Program-made: the position numbers and the translations under genes | Shown: positions 8,706 through 18,605 of the stretch, in pieces | Position numbering within the stretch: position 1 is the first letter of the stretch | Layout of the letters: each line of letters starts with the position of its first letter | The notes under the pieces: generated by a model | The model's database searches: none | Seen by the model: the letters and a program-made list of their open reading frames with translations, nothing else | Told to the model about the DNA's origin: nothing | Origin: Eoetvoesiella caeni | Lineage (GTDB): Bacteria > Pseudomonadota > Gammaproteobacteria > Burkholderiales > Burkholderiaceae_B | Direction: 5' to 3' | NCBI RefSeq assembly: GCF_003315175.1 | Contig: NZ_QNRQ01000001.1 | Location: 434,001-498,000, forward strand | DNA: 64,000 nucleotides

Positions 8706-9696
8706 GAATCCCAACCTCGAGAGCTGCGCCATTCTGATGATGTCGCTGGGCGAAGACTCCGCCGCCGAAGTATTCAAGTACCTGTCCGCCCATGAAGTCC
8801 AGCAAGTGGGCGCGGCCATGGCCAATCTCAAGCAAATTACCCGGCACGACGTCGACGAAGTCCTGGAAGGCTTTCGCCAGGAGGCGGACCAATTCATGGC
8901 GGTTACTGTCGGCTCCGACGAATACATACGCGCCGTCCTTAACAAGGCGCTGGGCAATGACAGGGCCGCGGGCCTTATTGAAGACATTCTGGAAGCGGGG
9001 GACGGCGCCAACGGTATAGATGCATTAAATTGGCTGGATGCCAACAGCGTTGCCGAACTGATCGCCGACGAGCATCCGCAAATCATCGCCACCATCCTGG
9101 TCCACCTCGAACGCGACCGCGCCTCAGGCGTGCTGGCCTTGCTGAACGAACGCCTGCGCAACGACGTCATGCTGCGTATCGCAACCTTCGGTGGAGTACA
9201 GCCCGCCGCCTTGCACGAGTTGACCGATGTGCTCAACGACATGCTGTCCGGCCAAGGCGCCAAGCGCAGCAAGATGGGCGGCGTGCGCACAGCCGCCGAG
9301 CTCTTAAACTTCATGAACTCCAGCGAAGAAGAAGCCGTCATTGCCAGCTTGCGCGATCTGGATGCCGACCTGGCCCAGCGCATCGTCGACGAGATGTTCG
9401 TGTTTGAAAACTTGATCGACATCGAAGACTTTGCCATCCAGCTCATCCTCAAGGAAATCGATACCGATTCGCTGATGATCGCCCTGAAGGGCTCGGCCGA
9501 AGAGCTGCGCGAAAAATTCCTCAAGAACATGTCCAACCGCGCCGCGGAAATGCTGCGCGACGATATCGAGGCCCAGGGCCCGGTACGCATGTCCCGAGTG
9601 GAAGAAGAGCAAAAGGCCATCCTGCAAGTAGCCCGCCGCCTGGCCGAAACCGGTCAATTTACCTTGGGCGGTCTTGGAAAAGACGAATATGTCTGA
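8695..9696 (+). CDS. fliG: Flagellar motor switch protein FliG
   Basis: Rotor protein that transmits torque from MotA and changes conformation when CheY-P binds the switch. The 333-residue protein shows the N domain (SCAILMMSLGEDSAAEVFKY), the middle domain with the EHPQIIATILVHL signature, and the C-terminal torque helix (around 280-310) with charged residues in DLADLDADLAQRIVDEMFVF-like context. It starts at ATG 8695, inside the fliF end. Confidence 0.97.
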   Translation: MASKNPNLESCAILMMSLGEDSAAEVFKYLSAHEVQQVGAAMANLKQITRHDVDEVLEGFRQEADQFMAVTVGSDEYIRAVLNKALGNDRAAGLIEDILEAGDGANGIDALNWLDANSVAELIADEHPQIIATILVHLERDRASGVLALLNERLRNDVMLRIATFGGVQPAALHELTDVLNDMLSGQGAKRSKMGGVRTAAELLNFMNSSEEEAVIASLRDLDADLAQRIVDEMFVFENLIDIEDFAIQLILKEIDTDSLMIALKGSAEELREKFLKNMSNRAAEMLRDDIEAQGPVRMSRVEEEQKAILQVARRLAETGQFTLGGLGKDEYV

Positions 9697-10447
9697 ACAC
9701 AAGCCGGCATCTTCGCAGCCCTACGCCAACCTGGGTTGGCGGCGTTGGGAAATGGACACTGTCGCGCAACCGCCCGCCCCGGCCGCCGAGCAAACAGGCA
9801 ATGCCCCTGCCGCCTTGCCCAACGACGTCGTGGCTCAGCTCGAAGAGCTGGGCCGCTCTATTCGTGTCAAGGCCCAGCGCGCGGGACACGATGCCGGCTA
9901 CGCGGCGGGCCACGCCGAAGGCTACGCCGCCGGCCTGACCCAAGGGCTCGACACCGGCACCAAACAAGGCCGCGACCAGGGCTTCCAGGCCGGCCATGCG
10001 CAAGGCCTGGACTTTAGCAAGCAAGAAGCCCAGCAACTTGGCGCCCTGGCTTCGGCATGCGCCCAGTCGCTAAGCACTATAGAGAACGACGTGGGGCAGG
10101 CGCTGATCGGCCTGGCCATCAATATTGCGCAACAAGTAGTGCGCAGCACATTGCAGGCCAACCCGGAAAAAATCCTCGATACCGTACGGGACATCCTGTA
10201 TCTGGAAAGCGGCCAGGACGGTACCCTGCAGCTGCGCGTGCACCCGGACGATCTGCAACTGATACGAGAGCACCTGGCCGATGAGCCGGGCGCCGCCAAA
10301 TGGCGTCTGATCGCCGACGAAACCATACTGCGCGGCGGCTGCACCGCCGAAACCCTGCTGGGCAATATTGACGCCACGCTGCAAACGCGCTGGAAACGCG
10401 TTACATCCGCACTGGGCTTGCCCGGCGCCTGGGAAATCGCTCCATGA
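9689..10447 (+). CDS. fliH: Flagellar export ATPase regulator FliH
   Basis: Binds and regulates the FliI ATPase and tethers it to FliN at the C ring. The 252-residue form starts at ATG 9689, overlapping the fliG end by 8 bp; a TTG at 9674 is a less likely start. The centre has the typical glycine-repeat coiled region ([20 protein letters not shown], about residues 65-100) and a C-terminal FliH domain with [20 protein letters not shown]. Stop and fliI start overlap by 4 bp. Confidence 0.92.
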   Translation: MSEHKPASSQPYANLGWRRWEMDTVAQPPAPAAEQTGNAPAALPNDVVAQLEELGRSIRVKAQRAGHDAGYAAGHAEGYAAGLTQGLDTGTKQGRDQGFQAGHAQGLDFSKQEAQQLGALASACAQSLSTIENDVGQALIGLAINIAQQVVRSTLQANPEKILDTVRDILYLESGQDGTLQLRVHPDDLQLIREHLADEPGAAKWRLIADETILRGGCTAETLLGNIDATLQTRWKRVTSALGLPGAWEIAP

Positions 10448-11916
10448 GCGGCGCGCCCGCCGGCCGGCTTGCCAACGCCGCTCAGCGCTGGCGGGCGCAG
10501 TTGGATATCGGCGCAAGCCGGGTCTCCAGCACCGAGTCCTGGCACACGACAGGAAGGATCACGCGCGCAACGGGATTGGTACTGGAAGCGACCGGACTGC
10601 GCCTGGCCGTCGGCGCGGCTTGCAAGATCGAAATTTCGCCCAGCCAAGATAGCTGGGCGGACGCGGAGGTCGTTGGCTTTAATGACCACACTTTGTACTT
10701 GATGCCGCAAAGCGATATCTCGGGCCTGCCCCCGGGCGCACGCGTCGTGCCGGTCGAGGCCGGATTGCGGCATGCCATCGACTTGCCCCTGTATGCTGTG
10801 GCCGAGAACCCCATCACCACCAAAACCCGCCATTTGCCGGTCGGGGACGCTTTGCTGGGGCGCGTGCTGGACGGCGCTGGGCAGCCCCTGGACGGCCTGG
10901 GCCCCTTGCGCAACGTCGTACCGGCTCCGCTCAGCGCGACGGCCATCAATCCTTTGGCCCGGGCGCCGATCGACTCGGTCCTGGATGTCGGAGTGCGTGC
11001 CATCAACGGCCTGTTGACCGTCGGACGCGGGCAACGCATGGGCCTGTTCGCCGGGTCGGGCGTCGGGAAAAGCGTACTGCTGGGCATGATGGCGCGCTAT
11101 ACCGCCGCCGATGTCATCGTCGTCGGGCTCATCGGCGAACGCGGCCGTGAAGTCAAGGAGTTCATCGAACACAATCTCGGACCCGAAGGCCTGAAGCGCT
11201 CTGTCGTCGTCGCCGCGCCGGCCGATGTGTCGCCTTTGCTGCGCCTACAGGCCGCCGTATACGCCACCCGCCTTGCCGAGCATTTTCGCGACCAGGGCAA
11301 GAACGTACTGTTGATCATGGATTCGCTTACCCGCTATGCTATGGCGCAACGTGAAATAGCGCTGGCCATCGGCGAGCCGCCCGCCACCAAAGGCTATCCT
11401 CCATCGGTTTTTGCCAAACTCCCGGCGCTGGTCGAGCGCGCCGGCAACGGCGCATCCGTCGACGGCAGGCCCGCGGGCTCGATCACGGCCTTCTATACCG
11501 TGCTGACCGAAGGCGACGACCAGCAAGACCCGATTGCCGACTCGGCCCGGGCCATACTTGACGGACACATCGTACTGTCGCGCAGCCTGGCTGAGTCCGG
11601 CCACTATCCGGCCATCGACATCGAAGCGTCCATCTCGCGCGTCATGTCCGCCATTGTTCCAAAGGAACAATTCAGCATGGTGCATCAGTTCAAGAAAATG
11701 CTGTCGCGCTACCAGCGCAACCGCGACCTGATTGCCGTGGGCGCCTACACCATGGGGAACGACCCGAACATCGACGAAGCGATCGAAAAATACCCTTGGC
11801 TGGAAGCGTACTTGCAGCAAGGCATAGAAAGCCGCATCGACTATGCACGCGCCACCGGCGAACTGGCTGCCGTGCTGGGCCACGAAAAGCCGGACCCGGG
11901 AGCCGTCCATGCATAA
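10444..11916 (+). CDS. fliI: Flagellum-specific ATPase FliI
   Basis: Hexameric ATPase of the flagellar export apparatus, homologous to the F1 beta subunit. The 490-residue protein has a Walker A motif [11 protein letters not shown] (about 200-210), the export-ATPase block [15 protein letters not shown], Walker [21 protein letters not shown] and the C-terminal [18 protein letters not shown] region. Translation is coupled to fliH (ATGA) and the end overlaps fliJ by 8 bp. Confidence 0.97.
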   Translation: MSGAPAGRLANAAQRWRAQLDIGASRVSSTESWHTTGRITRATGLVLEATGLRLAVGAACKIEISPSQDSWADAEVVGFNDHTLYLMPQSDISGLPPGARVVPVEAGLRHAIDLPLYAVAENPITTKTRHLPVGDALLGRVLDGAGQPLDGLGPLRNVVPAPLSATAINPLARAPIDSVLDVGVRAINGLLTVGRGQRMGLFAGSGVGKSVLLGMMARYTAADVIVVGLIGERGREVKEFIEHNLGPEGLKRSVVVAAPADVSPLLRLQAAVYATRLAEHFRDQGKNVLLIMDSLTRYAMAQREIALAIGEPPATKGYPPSVFAKLPALVERAGNGASVDGRPAGSITAFYTVLTEGDDQQDPIADSARAILDGHIVLSRSLAESGHYPAIDIEASISRVMSAIVPKEQFSMVHQFKKMLSRYQRNRDLIAVGAYTMGNDPNIDEAIEKYPWLEAYLQQGIESRIDYARATGELAAVLGHEKPDPGAVHA

Positions 11917-12358
11917 ATCCAATCCGCTCGACACGCTCATCGAGCTTACCCTGAACCAGGCCGAGCAGGCGGAAAGAAAACTGCAGCTTCTGACAGCGGA
12001 ACGGCGCAATGCGCAAGAACAGCTTTCCACCCTGCATGTTTATCGCCAGGATTACGCCGAGAGACTGATGAAATCCACGGAATCGGGGATGTCGGCCTCG
12101 AACTATCATAATTTTAGGCAGTTTATCGCCACTTTGGACGAGGCCATTTCACAGCAAAATAGAGTGGTGGCACATATCGACCTGAAAATCGAGGCCGGCA
12201 AAAAGCACTGGTATGCGGAAAAACGCCGCCTTAGCTCGTTTGAAACGCTGCAAGCCAGGAAAAAACAACAGCAGCGTGTCGTTGACAACCGCAACGAACA
12301 ACGCGCCAACGACGAAATTTCAGCCAATATTTTTCGCCGAACCGGCAACCTACATTAA
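11909..12358 (+). CDS. fliJ: Flagellar export protein FliJ
   Basis: Coiled-coil stalk-like protein that links the FliI ring to FlhA and shuttles chaperones. The 149-residue protein starts at ATG 11909, within the last codons of fliI, and is almost wholly helical and charged, with [20 protein letters not shown] and [14 protein letters not shown]. Longer upstream starts belong to another reading of fliI and are rejected. Confidence 0.9.
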   Translation: MHKSNPLDTLIELTLNQAEQAERKLQLLTAERRNAQEQLSTLHVYRQDYAERLMKSTESGMSASNYHNFRQFIATLDEAISQQNRVVAHIDLKIEAGKKHWYAEKRRLSSFETLQARKKQQQRVVDNRNEQRANDEISANIFRRTGNLH

Positions 12359-12372
12359 TTTCGAGTCCAGCC

Positions 12373-13689
12373 ATGAACACACCGACAATCGCCGCTGCGC
12401 TTTCCAGCCCCTCCCCGCAAGCGGGGCGGGCGGCCGGCAATTCCAGCGACGCTGAAAGCGGCGCCAGCTTTTCTCATGTGCTGGGCGATCAACAGGCCGC
12501 CATCGGGCAACAAGGCCGCACCGAGACCCACCCGGCCGCCGGCGGCGCAACGGGGCAAACCGTAAAGGGCAAAGCCGAACCGTCCGCCAAGAACAAGGCC
12601 GGCGCTGAAGACGCCCCAAGCGACGCCGCGCTGTCCGAACTGGCGGGCGAACAAGGTTTGTCTCTGCCGCAGATCGCGCTTAGCCTTGCCGCCCACGCCC
12701 TGGCAGGAACAGCGCAAGGCCCGGCACAGCCGTCTGAAGACTCGGACTTGGCCGCGCAGGCGCCAACGCAAGCTTTACAACGCGGCAAAGCCGATCTGGC
12801 CACCCTGCTCGCCAAGGCCGCGCCAGCGCAAGGCGACACGCCCGCCAAGGCCGACCCTCAGGCCGTGGGCGGCGAAGCCGTCCTTTCCGCGCGGTTCAGC
12901 GTCGCGGGCGCGGGCGCACAGCAATTTGCACCAGCCAACCCTGCGCTGACCGAAGCCGCCGCCCCCGGCGCACGTACGGCAACCAAGCTTGTACGCGCGT
13001 CGGCCGCGGGCGCACAAGCGGTCGACAAGCCGGCCGGCCAGGCCGCACAGCAAGTCCCCACTTCCACCCAGAACGCGCTTGGCGCAATCGCCGCGGCAAA
13101 CACCGCCGCGGCGCTGCCGGACAGCATAAGTTCAACGCCTCTCAGTACCCCGCCCACGTATGACATCTCGGCCCTGGCAGGCGCGGCCCCCCAGACACAA
13201 AACGCCGGCAACGCTATGTTTACCGGCGCCAGCCTGGGAATTTCCGCTCCGCTGCAAAGCCCGCAATGGCCCAGCGACTTCGGCCGCCAATTCGTGATGC
13301 TGTCGCAGAATGCGGGCAACCAGCCTCAAACCGCCGAATTGCGCCTGGATCCCCCCGAACTGGGGCCTATCCGCATTACCATCAACATCAATGACAATGT
13401 CGCCCATGCGGTATTCGTTTCCGCTCATGCGTCAGTACGCAGCGCCATTGAAAATGCCCTGCCTCAATTGCAGCAGCAATTGGCGCAGGCAGGCATTTCC
13501 CTGGGGCAAGCCAACGTAAGCGACCAAGGCCAGCAACAGTCCGCCTTCCAGCAATCATTCCAGGCCAGCGGCCAGCACACAGGCCGCTCCACAAGCGCCG
13601 GTGCCGCCAACGGCCTTGAAAGCGCGGTCGCCCAGGCCGGCGCACGCGCAACCCAGAATCCGAATTCGCTGGTAGACACCTTCGCATAA
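12373..13689 (+). CDS. fliK: Flagellar hook-length control protein FliK
   Basis: Exported molecular ruler that measures the hook and switches export specificity. The 438-residue protein is Ala/Gly/Gln-rich and low in complexity over about 1-300. It ends in the conserved FliK_C domain (about 315-400) with AELRLDPPELGPIRITININ and a helix LPQLQQQLAQAGISLGQANV. It is the canonical copy, placed between fliJ and fliL; a second FliK-like gene lies at 4606-5937. Confidence 0.93.
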   Translation: MNTPTIAAALSSPSPQAGRAAGNSSDAESGASFSHVLGDQQAAIGQQGRTETHPAAGGATGQTVKGKAEPSAKNKAGAEDAPSDAALSELAGEQGLSLPQIALSLAAHALAGTAQGPAQPSEDSDLAAQAPTQALQRGKADLATLLAKAAPAQGDTPAKADPQAVGGEAVLSARFSVAGAGAQQFAPANPALTEAAAPGARTATKLVRASAAGAQAVDKPAGQAAQQVPTSTQNALGAIAAANTAAALPDSISSTPLSTPPTYDISALAGAAPQTQNAGNAMFTGASLGISAPLQSPQWPSDFGRQFVMLSQNAGNQPQTAELRLDPPELGPIRITININDNVAHAVFVSAHASVRSAIENALPQLQQQLAQAGISLGQANVSDQGQQQSAFQQSFQASGQHTGRSTSAGAANGLESAVAQAGARATQNPNSLVDTFA

Positions 13690-13741
13690 CGCCGGCAGCA
13701 CCTACAGTCCAAGAACCATTTGAATCGATCCCGAAGAAACC

Positions 13742-14230
13742 ATGGCAACCCCTGAAGCAAAAAACACCTCGAAGCTCATTAAAACCATATTGCTTATAGT
13801 TCTGATCATCGGGATAAGCATTGCCAGCACATTTTTTCTGCTGAAACAGTTCGGCCCCAGCTTGCTGGGAGCACAGCCAGCGCTGGCCGTCGAGCCGCAG
13901 GCGCCTGTAGTGCCCAAGCCTATTTTCCTGGCTCTTGAACCCTTCACCGTTACCCTGAACGAACCACGTGCCAACCGCATCCTGTACGCTGAAATCAGCC
14001 TGCGCGTGATGGACGACACAGCGCGCCAACAGCTTCAAACCTACATGCCCGAAGTCCGCAGCCGCGTATTGGCCGAGATGGCTCGATACGACGCGATCAG
14101 CCTGCAAAGCACCGAAGGCCGCTCGCAGCTTACCAATAACGTACTTGCCGCCCTTAAAGCTCCCTACGATAGCCAGTTGGCCGCTCCCGCCATTTCCAGC
14201 GTTTTGTTTACCGCGTTCGTGGTCCAATAA
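13742..14230 (+). CDS. fliL: Flagellar basal-body-associated protein FliL
   Basis: Single-pass inner-membrane protein that surrounds the stator and supports torque. The 162-residue protein has a TM helix at about 12-35 (TILLIVLIIGISIASTFFLL) and a periplasmic stomatin-like domain with LEPFTVTLNEP and LRVMDDTARQQLQTYMPEVR. The stop is immediately followed by the fliM ATG. Confidence 0.93.
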   Translation: MATPEAKNTSKLIKTILLIVLIIGISIASTFFLLKQFGPSLLGAQPALAVEPQAPVVPKPIFLALEPFTVTLNEPRANRILYAEISLRVMDDTARQQLQTYMPEVRSRVLAEMARYDAISLQSTEGRSQLTNNVLAALKAPYDSQLAAPAISSVLFTAFVVQ

Positions 14231-15241
14231 ATGCCGTACTCGAACTTTCTCTCGCAAGATGAAGTCGATGCGCTGCTGGCGGGCGTAACGGGCGAAAGCG
14301 ACAGCGCACCAGCGGCGGCCAAAAATACCAACGGCGTCAGGCCCTACGACCTTAGCTCCCCCGATCGCGTCGTGCGCCACCGCATGCAGACGCTCGAACT
14401 CATCAACGAGCGGTTCGCCCGGCGCATGCGCTCTACCTTGCTAAGCTTCATGCGTCGCAATGCCGACATCACCGTGTCGGCGATCAAAGTCCAGAAGTAC
14501 TCCGATTTCGAACGCAACCTGCCCGTGCCCAGCAACCTGAACATGGTCAGCATGAAACCTCTGCGCGGTGTTTCGCTGTTCACTTTCGACCCCAACCTGG
14601 TCTTTCTTGTTATCGACAGCCTGTTCGGCGGCCACGGCCGCTACAACACGCGCGTCGAAGGCCGCGACTTCACCACGACGGAACAGCGCATCATCCGCCG
14701 TCTGCTGAATTTAACGCTGGACAGCTACGGCACAGCCTGGCAAAGCGTGTATCCGGTCGAGTTCGAATATATCCGCTCGGAAATGCACACCAAGTTCGCC
14801 AGCATTACCAGCGGCAACGAAATCGTGGTCGTATCTTCGTTCAATATCGAACTGGGCGCATCGGGCGGCAACCTGAATATCTGCCTGCCTTATTCCATGA
14901 TAGAACCCGTGCGCGACTTGCTTACGCGGCCATTGCAGGAAAACACCATGGAAGCGGTGGATCAGCGCTGGATGCACCAGCTTTCTCGCCAGGTTCGCAG
15001 CGCCGACGTCGAGCTGACCGCCGAATTCGCAACCATACCCTCTTCTATCGCCGAACTGCTCAGGATGCAGGTTGGCGATGTATTGCCTATCGACATAAAG
15101 CCTGTCATCACCGCCCGCGCCGGAGAAGTCCCCGTCCTGGAGTGCACCTACGGTACGCACAACGGGCGCTATGCGCTGCGCGTGCAAAAAATGCTGGCCA
15201 ACTCTGAAATCGAACCAACCAAAGCGACTCACCATGACTGA
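14231..15241 (+). CDS. fliM: Flagellar motor switch protein FliM
   Basis: C-ring protein whose N-terminal peptide binds phosphorylated CheY. The 336-residue protein begins with the CheY-binding motif in FLSQDEVDALLAGV. It continues with the CheC-like middle domain (FDPNLVFLVIDSLFGGHGRY) and ends in a SpoA domain (about 250-320) with DIKPVITARAGEVPVLE. The end overlaps fliN by 8 bp. Confidence 0.97.
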   Translation: MPYSNFLSQDEVDALLAGVTGESDSAPAAAKNTNGVRPYDLSSPDRVVRHRMQTLELINERFARRMRSTLLSFMRRNADITVSAIKVQKYSDFERNLPVPSNLNMVSMKPLRGVSLFTFDPNLVFLVIDSLFGGHGRYNTRVEGRDFTTTEQRIIRRLLNLTLDSYGTAWQSVYPVEFEYIRSEMHTKFASITSGNEIVVVSSFNIELGASGGNLNICLPYSMIEPVRDLLTRPLQENTMEAVDQRWMHQLSRQVRSADVELTAEFATIPSSIAELLRMQVGDVLPIDIKPVITARAGEVPVLECTYGTHNGRYALRVQKMLANSEIEPTKATHHD

Positions 15242-15773
15242 TCCAAACCAAGACGCCGACAAAGAAAGCAAGACGCCGGAAACCACGGACGCGGATTGGG
15301 CTGCCGCCCTGTCCGAGCAGACGGCGCAAACCAAGCAAGCCAATCAGGCCGACGGCCTGCAGCAGGACATGGACGACTGGGCCAGCGCCCTGGCCGAACA
15401 AACCGCGGCCATCGGACCCGCACCCGAAGATACCGCCGCGCCCGCCGCCCCCAGCGCCGCCGCACATGTTTTCCAGCCGCTGGTCGATAGCGCCGCCGAA
15501 GGCGACAGCGATATCGACTTGATCATGGACATTCCGGTGCAGTTGTCGGTTGAGCTGGGACGCACCAAGCTCACCATCAAGAATATTCTGCAACTGGGCC
15601 AGGGCTCGGTCGTCGAGCTGGACGGACTGGCAGGCGAACCCATGGATATTTTCGTTAACGGCTACCTTATCGCCCAAGGGGAAGTGGTGGTTGTCGAAGA
15701 CAAGTACGGCATACGCCTGACCGACATCATCACGCCGTCAGACAGGCTGAACCGACTGAACAGCCGCCGCTAA
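15234..15773 (+). CDS. fliN: Flagellar motor switch protein FliN
   Basis: C-ring component and docking site for FliH-FliI. The 179-residue protein starts at ATG 15234. It has an Asp/Glu/Ala-rich N-terminal extension (about 1-95) and a C-terminal SpoA domain with DIPVQLSVELGRTKLTIKNI and GEVVVVEDKYGIRLTDII. It is longer than the E. coli protein (137 residues) because of that extension. Confidence 0.95.
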   Translation: MTDPNQDADKESKTPETTDADWAAALSEQTAQTKQANQADGLQQDMDDWASALAEQTAAIGPAPEDTAAPAAPSAAAHVFQPLVDSAAEGDSDIDLIMDIPVQLSVELGRTKLTIKNILQLGQGSVVELDGLAGEPMDIFVNGYLIAQGEVVVVEDKYGIRLTDIITPSDRLNRLNSRR

Positions 15774-15775
15774 AC

Positions 15776-16120
15776 ATGATCGAAGCCGACATTCTGCGCC
15801 TGATAACCAGCCTGTTCATTATTGTTGCGCTGATCCTGGCCTGTGCCTGGATCACGCGCCGCAGCGGCTGGCTGCGCGCAGCGCAAGGCCAAAGCATCAA
15901 GCTTGCCGGCACCCAGAGCCTGGGCGGGCGCGCCTACGTTTCCATCGTCGAGGTCGAAGACGCCAGGCTGGTCATCGGCGTGACCGGCAACCAGGTGACG
16001 CTGCTGCACACCATGCCTCCTTCGCCCGCGCCAGGATTAAAGCAAGCGGACCGCCCCGCCGCCGAACCGATTTCATTTGCGAGTTCGCTTACACGGGTGT
16101 TGTCCCGCCGCCGCGCCTGA
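15776..16120 (+). CDS. fliO: Flagellar biosynthesis protein FliO
   Basis: Small membrane protein that assists assembly of the FliP ring. The 114-residue protein has one TM helix near the N-terminus (ITSLFIIVALILACAWI) and the family pattern GQSIKLAGTQSLGGRAYVSI / DARLVIGVTGNQVTLLH. It begins 2 bp after the fliN stop. Confidence 0.9.
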   Translation: MIEADILRLITSLFIIVALILACAWITRRSGWLRAAQGQSIKLAGTQSLGGRAYVSIVEVEDARLVIGVTGNQVTLLHTMPPSPAPGLKQADRPAAEPISFASSLTRVLSRRRA

Positions 16121-16138
16121 CGCAACGCATCACCAACC

Positions 16139-16924
16139 ATGAATGCCTTTACCTTCGCCAGCCGCTTGCCGCCGCCGTTCAGAATTGCAATATTCTTCGG
16201 CCTGATTTTCCTGGTGGCCGCCTACCCTGCAAGCAGCCTGGCCCAGGCGGCCTTGCCTGCAATTACGTCGACCACCGGCCCCAACGGCAGCCAGACTTAC
16301 TCGCTTAGCATACAGACCCTGCTGCTGTTGACCATGATGTCGTTCTTGCCGGCCATCCTGCTGATGATGACCGGCTTTACCCGGATCATCATTGTGCTGG
16401 GCCTGCTGCGCAACGCCATGGGAACGGGCGCCTCGCCGCCCAATTCGGTATTGATCGGATTGGCGCTGTTCCTGACGCTGTTCACCATGTCCCCGGTATT
16501 CGACCAGGTATACACCGATGCCTACCAGCCGCTGAACGCCGGAACGATTTCGTTCGACACGGCCCTGGACCGCGGCATCAAGCCCCTGCATACCTTCATG
16601 CTGCACCAAACGCGGCAAACCGACTTGTCCTTGTTTGCCGGCATGGCCAATATTGGCGAACTGCAAAGCCCGGACGAAGTTCCTTTGCGCGTACTCGTGC
16701 CCGCCTTTGTCACAAGCGAACTGAAAACCGCTTTCCAGATCGGCTTTACCATTTTCATCCCCTTCCTGATTATCGACCTGGTCATTGCCAGCGTGCTGAT
16801 GGCATTGGGGATGATGATGGTGCCGCCCGTTACCATTTCTTTGCCGTTCAAGCTGATGCTGTTCGTGCTGGCCGACGGCTGGCACCTGCTGCTTGGCTCG
16901 CTGGCGCGAAGCTTTTACCAATAA
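16139..16924 (+). CDS. fliP: Flagellar export gate protein FliP
   Basis: Core subunit of the FliPQR export gate. The 261-residue protein has a cleavable signal-like N-terminus ([20 protein letters not shown]) and the FliP signatures [20 protein letters not shown] and [20 protein letters not shown], with four TM segments. Neighbours fliQ and fliR follow in the standard order. Confidence 0.97.
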   Translation: MNAFTFASRLPPPFRIAIFFGLIFLVAAYPASSLAQAALPAITSTTGPNGSQTYSLSIQTLLLLTMMSFLPAILLMMTGFTRIIIVLGLLRNAMGTGASPPNSVLIGLALFLTLFTMSPVFDQVYTDAYQPLNAGTISFDTALDRGIKPLHTFMLHQTRQTDLSLFAGMANIGELQSPDEVPLRVLVPAFVTSELKTAFQIGFTIFIPFLIIDLVIASVLMALGMMMVPPVTISLPFKLMLFVLADGWHLLLGSLARSFYQ

Positions 16925-16933
16925 GGCGATGCG

Positions 16934-17203
16934 ATGACTTCAGAAACCGTGATGTCCATGACTTACCTCGCCATGAAAGTGGCGTTGATCATGGCCGGCC
17001 CTCTTCTGATGGTTACCCTGGCCGTCGGACTGCTCATCAGTATTTTCCAGGCCGCAACGCAGATCAATGAAATGACATTGTCTTTCATTCCGAAGCTGCT
17101 GGCGGTGGGCGCCGCATTGGTATTGCTGGGGCCCTGGCTCATCAGCACCATGGTGGACTACATGACCCTGCTGTTCTCGCAAATTCCGGGCATGGTGTCC
17201 TGA
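16934..17203 (+). CDS. fliQ: Flagellar export gate protein FliQ
   Basis: Two-helix membrane subunit of the export gate. The 89-residue protein has two hydrophobic segments (about 12-38 and 52-76) and the family motif SIFQAATQINEMTLSFIPKL. It starts 9 bp after the fliP stop. Confidence 0.96.
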   Translation: MTSETVMSMTYLAMKVALIMAGPLLMVTLAVGLLISIFQAATQINEMTLSFIPKLLAVGAALVLLGPWLISTMVDYMTLLFSQIPGMVS

Positions 17204-17240
17204 GCGCAGGGCAAGGCAAACGGCCCGCATGCACTAAGTC

Positions 17241-18029
17241 ATGGTTTCATTCGAACTGGATCAACTCTACGGCTGGATCACGGCATTTCTCTGGCCGTTC
17301 TTTCGCATCCTCTCGCTGATGGGCACGGCCCCGGTGCTGGGCGATGCATCCATTCCATTGCGCGTCAAAGTCGGCTTTGCGGCCATGGTTACCGTTGCCA
17401 TAGCGCCCAGCCTGGGCCCCATGCCCGCCGTTGCACCCGCCTCGTACGAAGGCCTGTGGATTACGCTGCAGCAAGTATTGATAGGCATTGCGCTGGGGCT
17501 GACCATGCGCATCGTGTTTGCCGCCGTGCAGACCGCCGGAGAATTCATCGGACTGCAGATGGGGCTTTCCTTTGCCTCGTTCTTCGACCCGGCCACCGGC
17601 GCCAACACCGCCGTGCTGGCGCGCATCATGAATGTCGTGGCCACGCTGCTTTTCCTGGCACTGAACGGCCATCTGCTAATGCTGGCCGGCGTGCTGCGCA
17701 CCTTTGAAGTCCTGCCCATCAGCGCACACGCCATGAATACCGACGGCTTCAGCGTGCTGTTCGAATGGAGCTCCCAGGTCATGACCAGCGGCATGCTGCT
17801 GGCCCTGCCTTTGATCATTGTGCTGCTGACCATCAACCTTGCTCTGGGCATACTGAACCGCACCGCGCAGCAGCTTTCAGTCTTCGCCGTGGGCTTTCCC
17901 ATCTCGCTCACGACCGGATTGATCCTGCTTATGGTCGTGCTGCCGCAAACCTCGCCGTTCCTGACCCGGCTATTTGATTCGGGGTATGCGGCCATGAGCC
18001 GCCTGACGCAAGCGCTGGCCGGCGGCTAG
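17241..18029 (+). CDS. fliR: Flagellar export gate protein FliR
   Basis: Polytopic membrane subunit that completes the FliPQR gate. The 262-residue protein has multiple TM segments and family motifs around EFIGLQMGLSFASFFDPATG and GMLLALPLIIVLLTINLALG. It is the last gene of the fliF-fliR run and converges on a lipoprotein gene. Confidence 0.96.
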   Translation: MVSFELDQLYGWITAFLWPFFRILSLMGTAPVLGDASIPLRVKVGFAAMVTVAIAPSLGPMPAVAPASYEGLWITLQQVLIGIALGLTMRIVFAAVQTAGEFIGLQMGLSFASFFDPATGANTAVLARIMNVVATLLFLALNGHLLMLAGVLRTFEVLPISAHAMNTDGFSVLFEWSSQVMTSGMLLALPLIIVLLTINLALGILNRTAQQLSVFAVGFPISLTTGLILLMVVLPQTSPFLTRLFDSGYAAMSRLTQALAGG

Positions 18030-18114
18030 CGCTGGCCTGTCAATTCGAATACTAGGCGAACGGCTCCAGCCCAAAGGCCCGAGCATCGACGCCGCTGTCC
18101 AGGGTTCGACCAGA

Positions 18115-18600
18115 TTATTCAGCCGACAACGGATAGCTGACGACGGTGTTGTCGATGCTCTTGGCCGACGTATCGGCCAGGGGGTTGGGCGCCGGGCTCG
18201 CGGCCTGAGCGTTCTGACCGGGGACCGTGTTTGGCGCAGCGGGCGGTTTGCCGGGTTCGGACATCACGTTGACGCTGTTCACCACCCGTTCGAAACGCCC
18301 ATACGAGTCGAACCTCAGCCATAATTCTTTACGCAAGTAAATGGCATCGGTCAGCACCGACGACTTTTGGGCCCAGCGCGCGGTAAGCGAGCCGTCCAAC
18401 TGCCGATAAATATCCGTTGGCGCTGCACCAAGTAGCCCCTCGGCTTGAGTCAAGGTGGTAGTGCCGGGGACAATTTTGGACAAGCCAGCCGAGTCGAACG
18501 ACTGGCCGGTTGTACTGCATGCCGCCAACAGGGCCAATGCGGCGCCCGCCGTCGCCAGGCGCCACGAAAAACGCCCTACCGTTCTGGCCGAATGTTTCAT
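18115..18600 (-). CDS. Small outer-membrane lipoprotein, BamE/SmpA-like
   Basis: A 161-residue lipoprotein with a basic N-terminus, a hydrophobic stretch and lipobox LLAAC (Cys about 28). The mature part has a pattern (LSKIVPGTTTLTQAEGLLGA, then a hydrophobic beta stretch) that resembles BamE/SmpA-OmlA folds, and ends in an Ala/Pro/Asn-rich tail. It sits 5 bp downstream of the chemoreceptor gene on the same strand, so it is probably co-transcribed with flgL-mcp. A flagellar role is possible but not shown. Confidence 0.65.
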   Translation of the reverse strand: MKHSARTVGRFSWRLATAGAALALLAACSTTGQSFDSAGLSKIVPGTTTLTQAEGLLGAAPTDIYRQLDGSLTARWAQKSSVLTDAIYLRKELWLRFDSYGRFERVVNSVNVMSEPGKPPAAPNTVPGQNAQAASPAPNPLADTSAKSIDNTVVSYPLSAE

Positions 18601-18605
18601 GATTT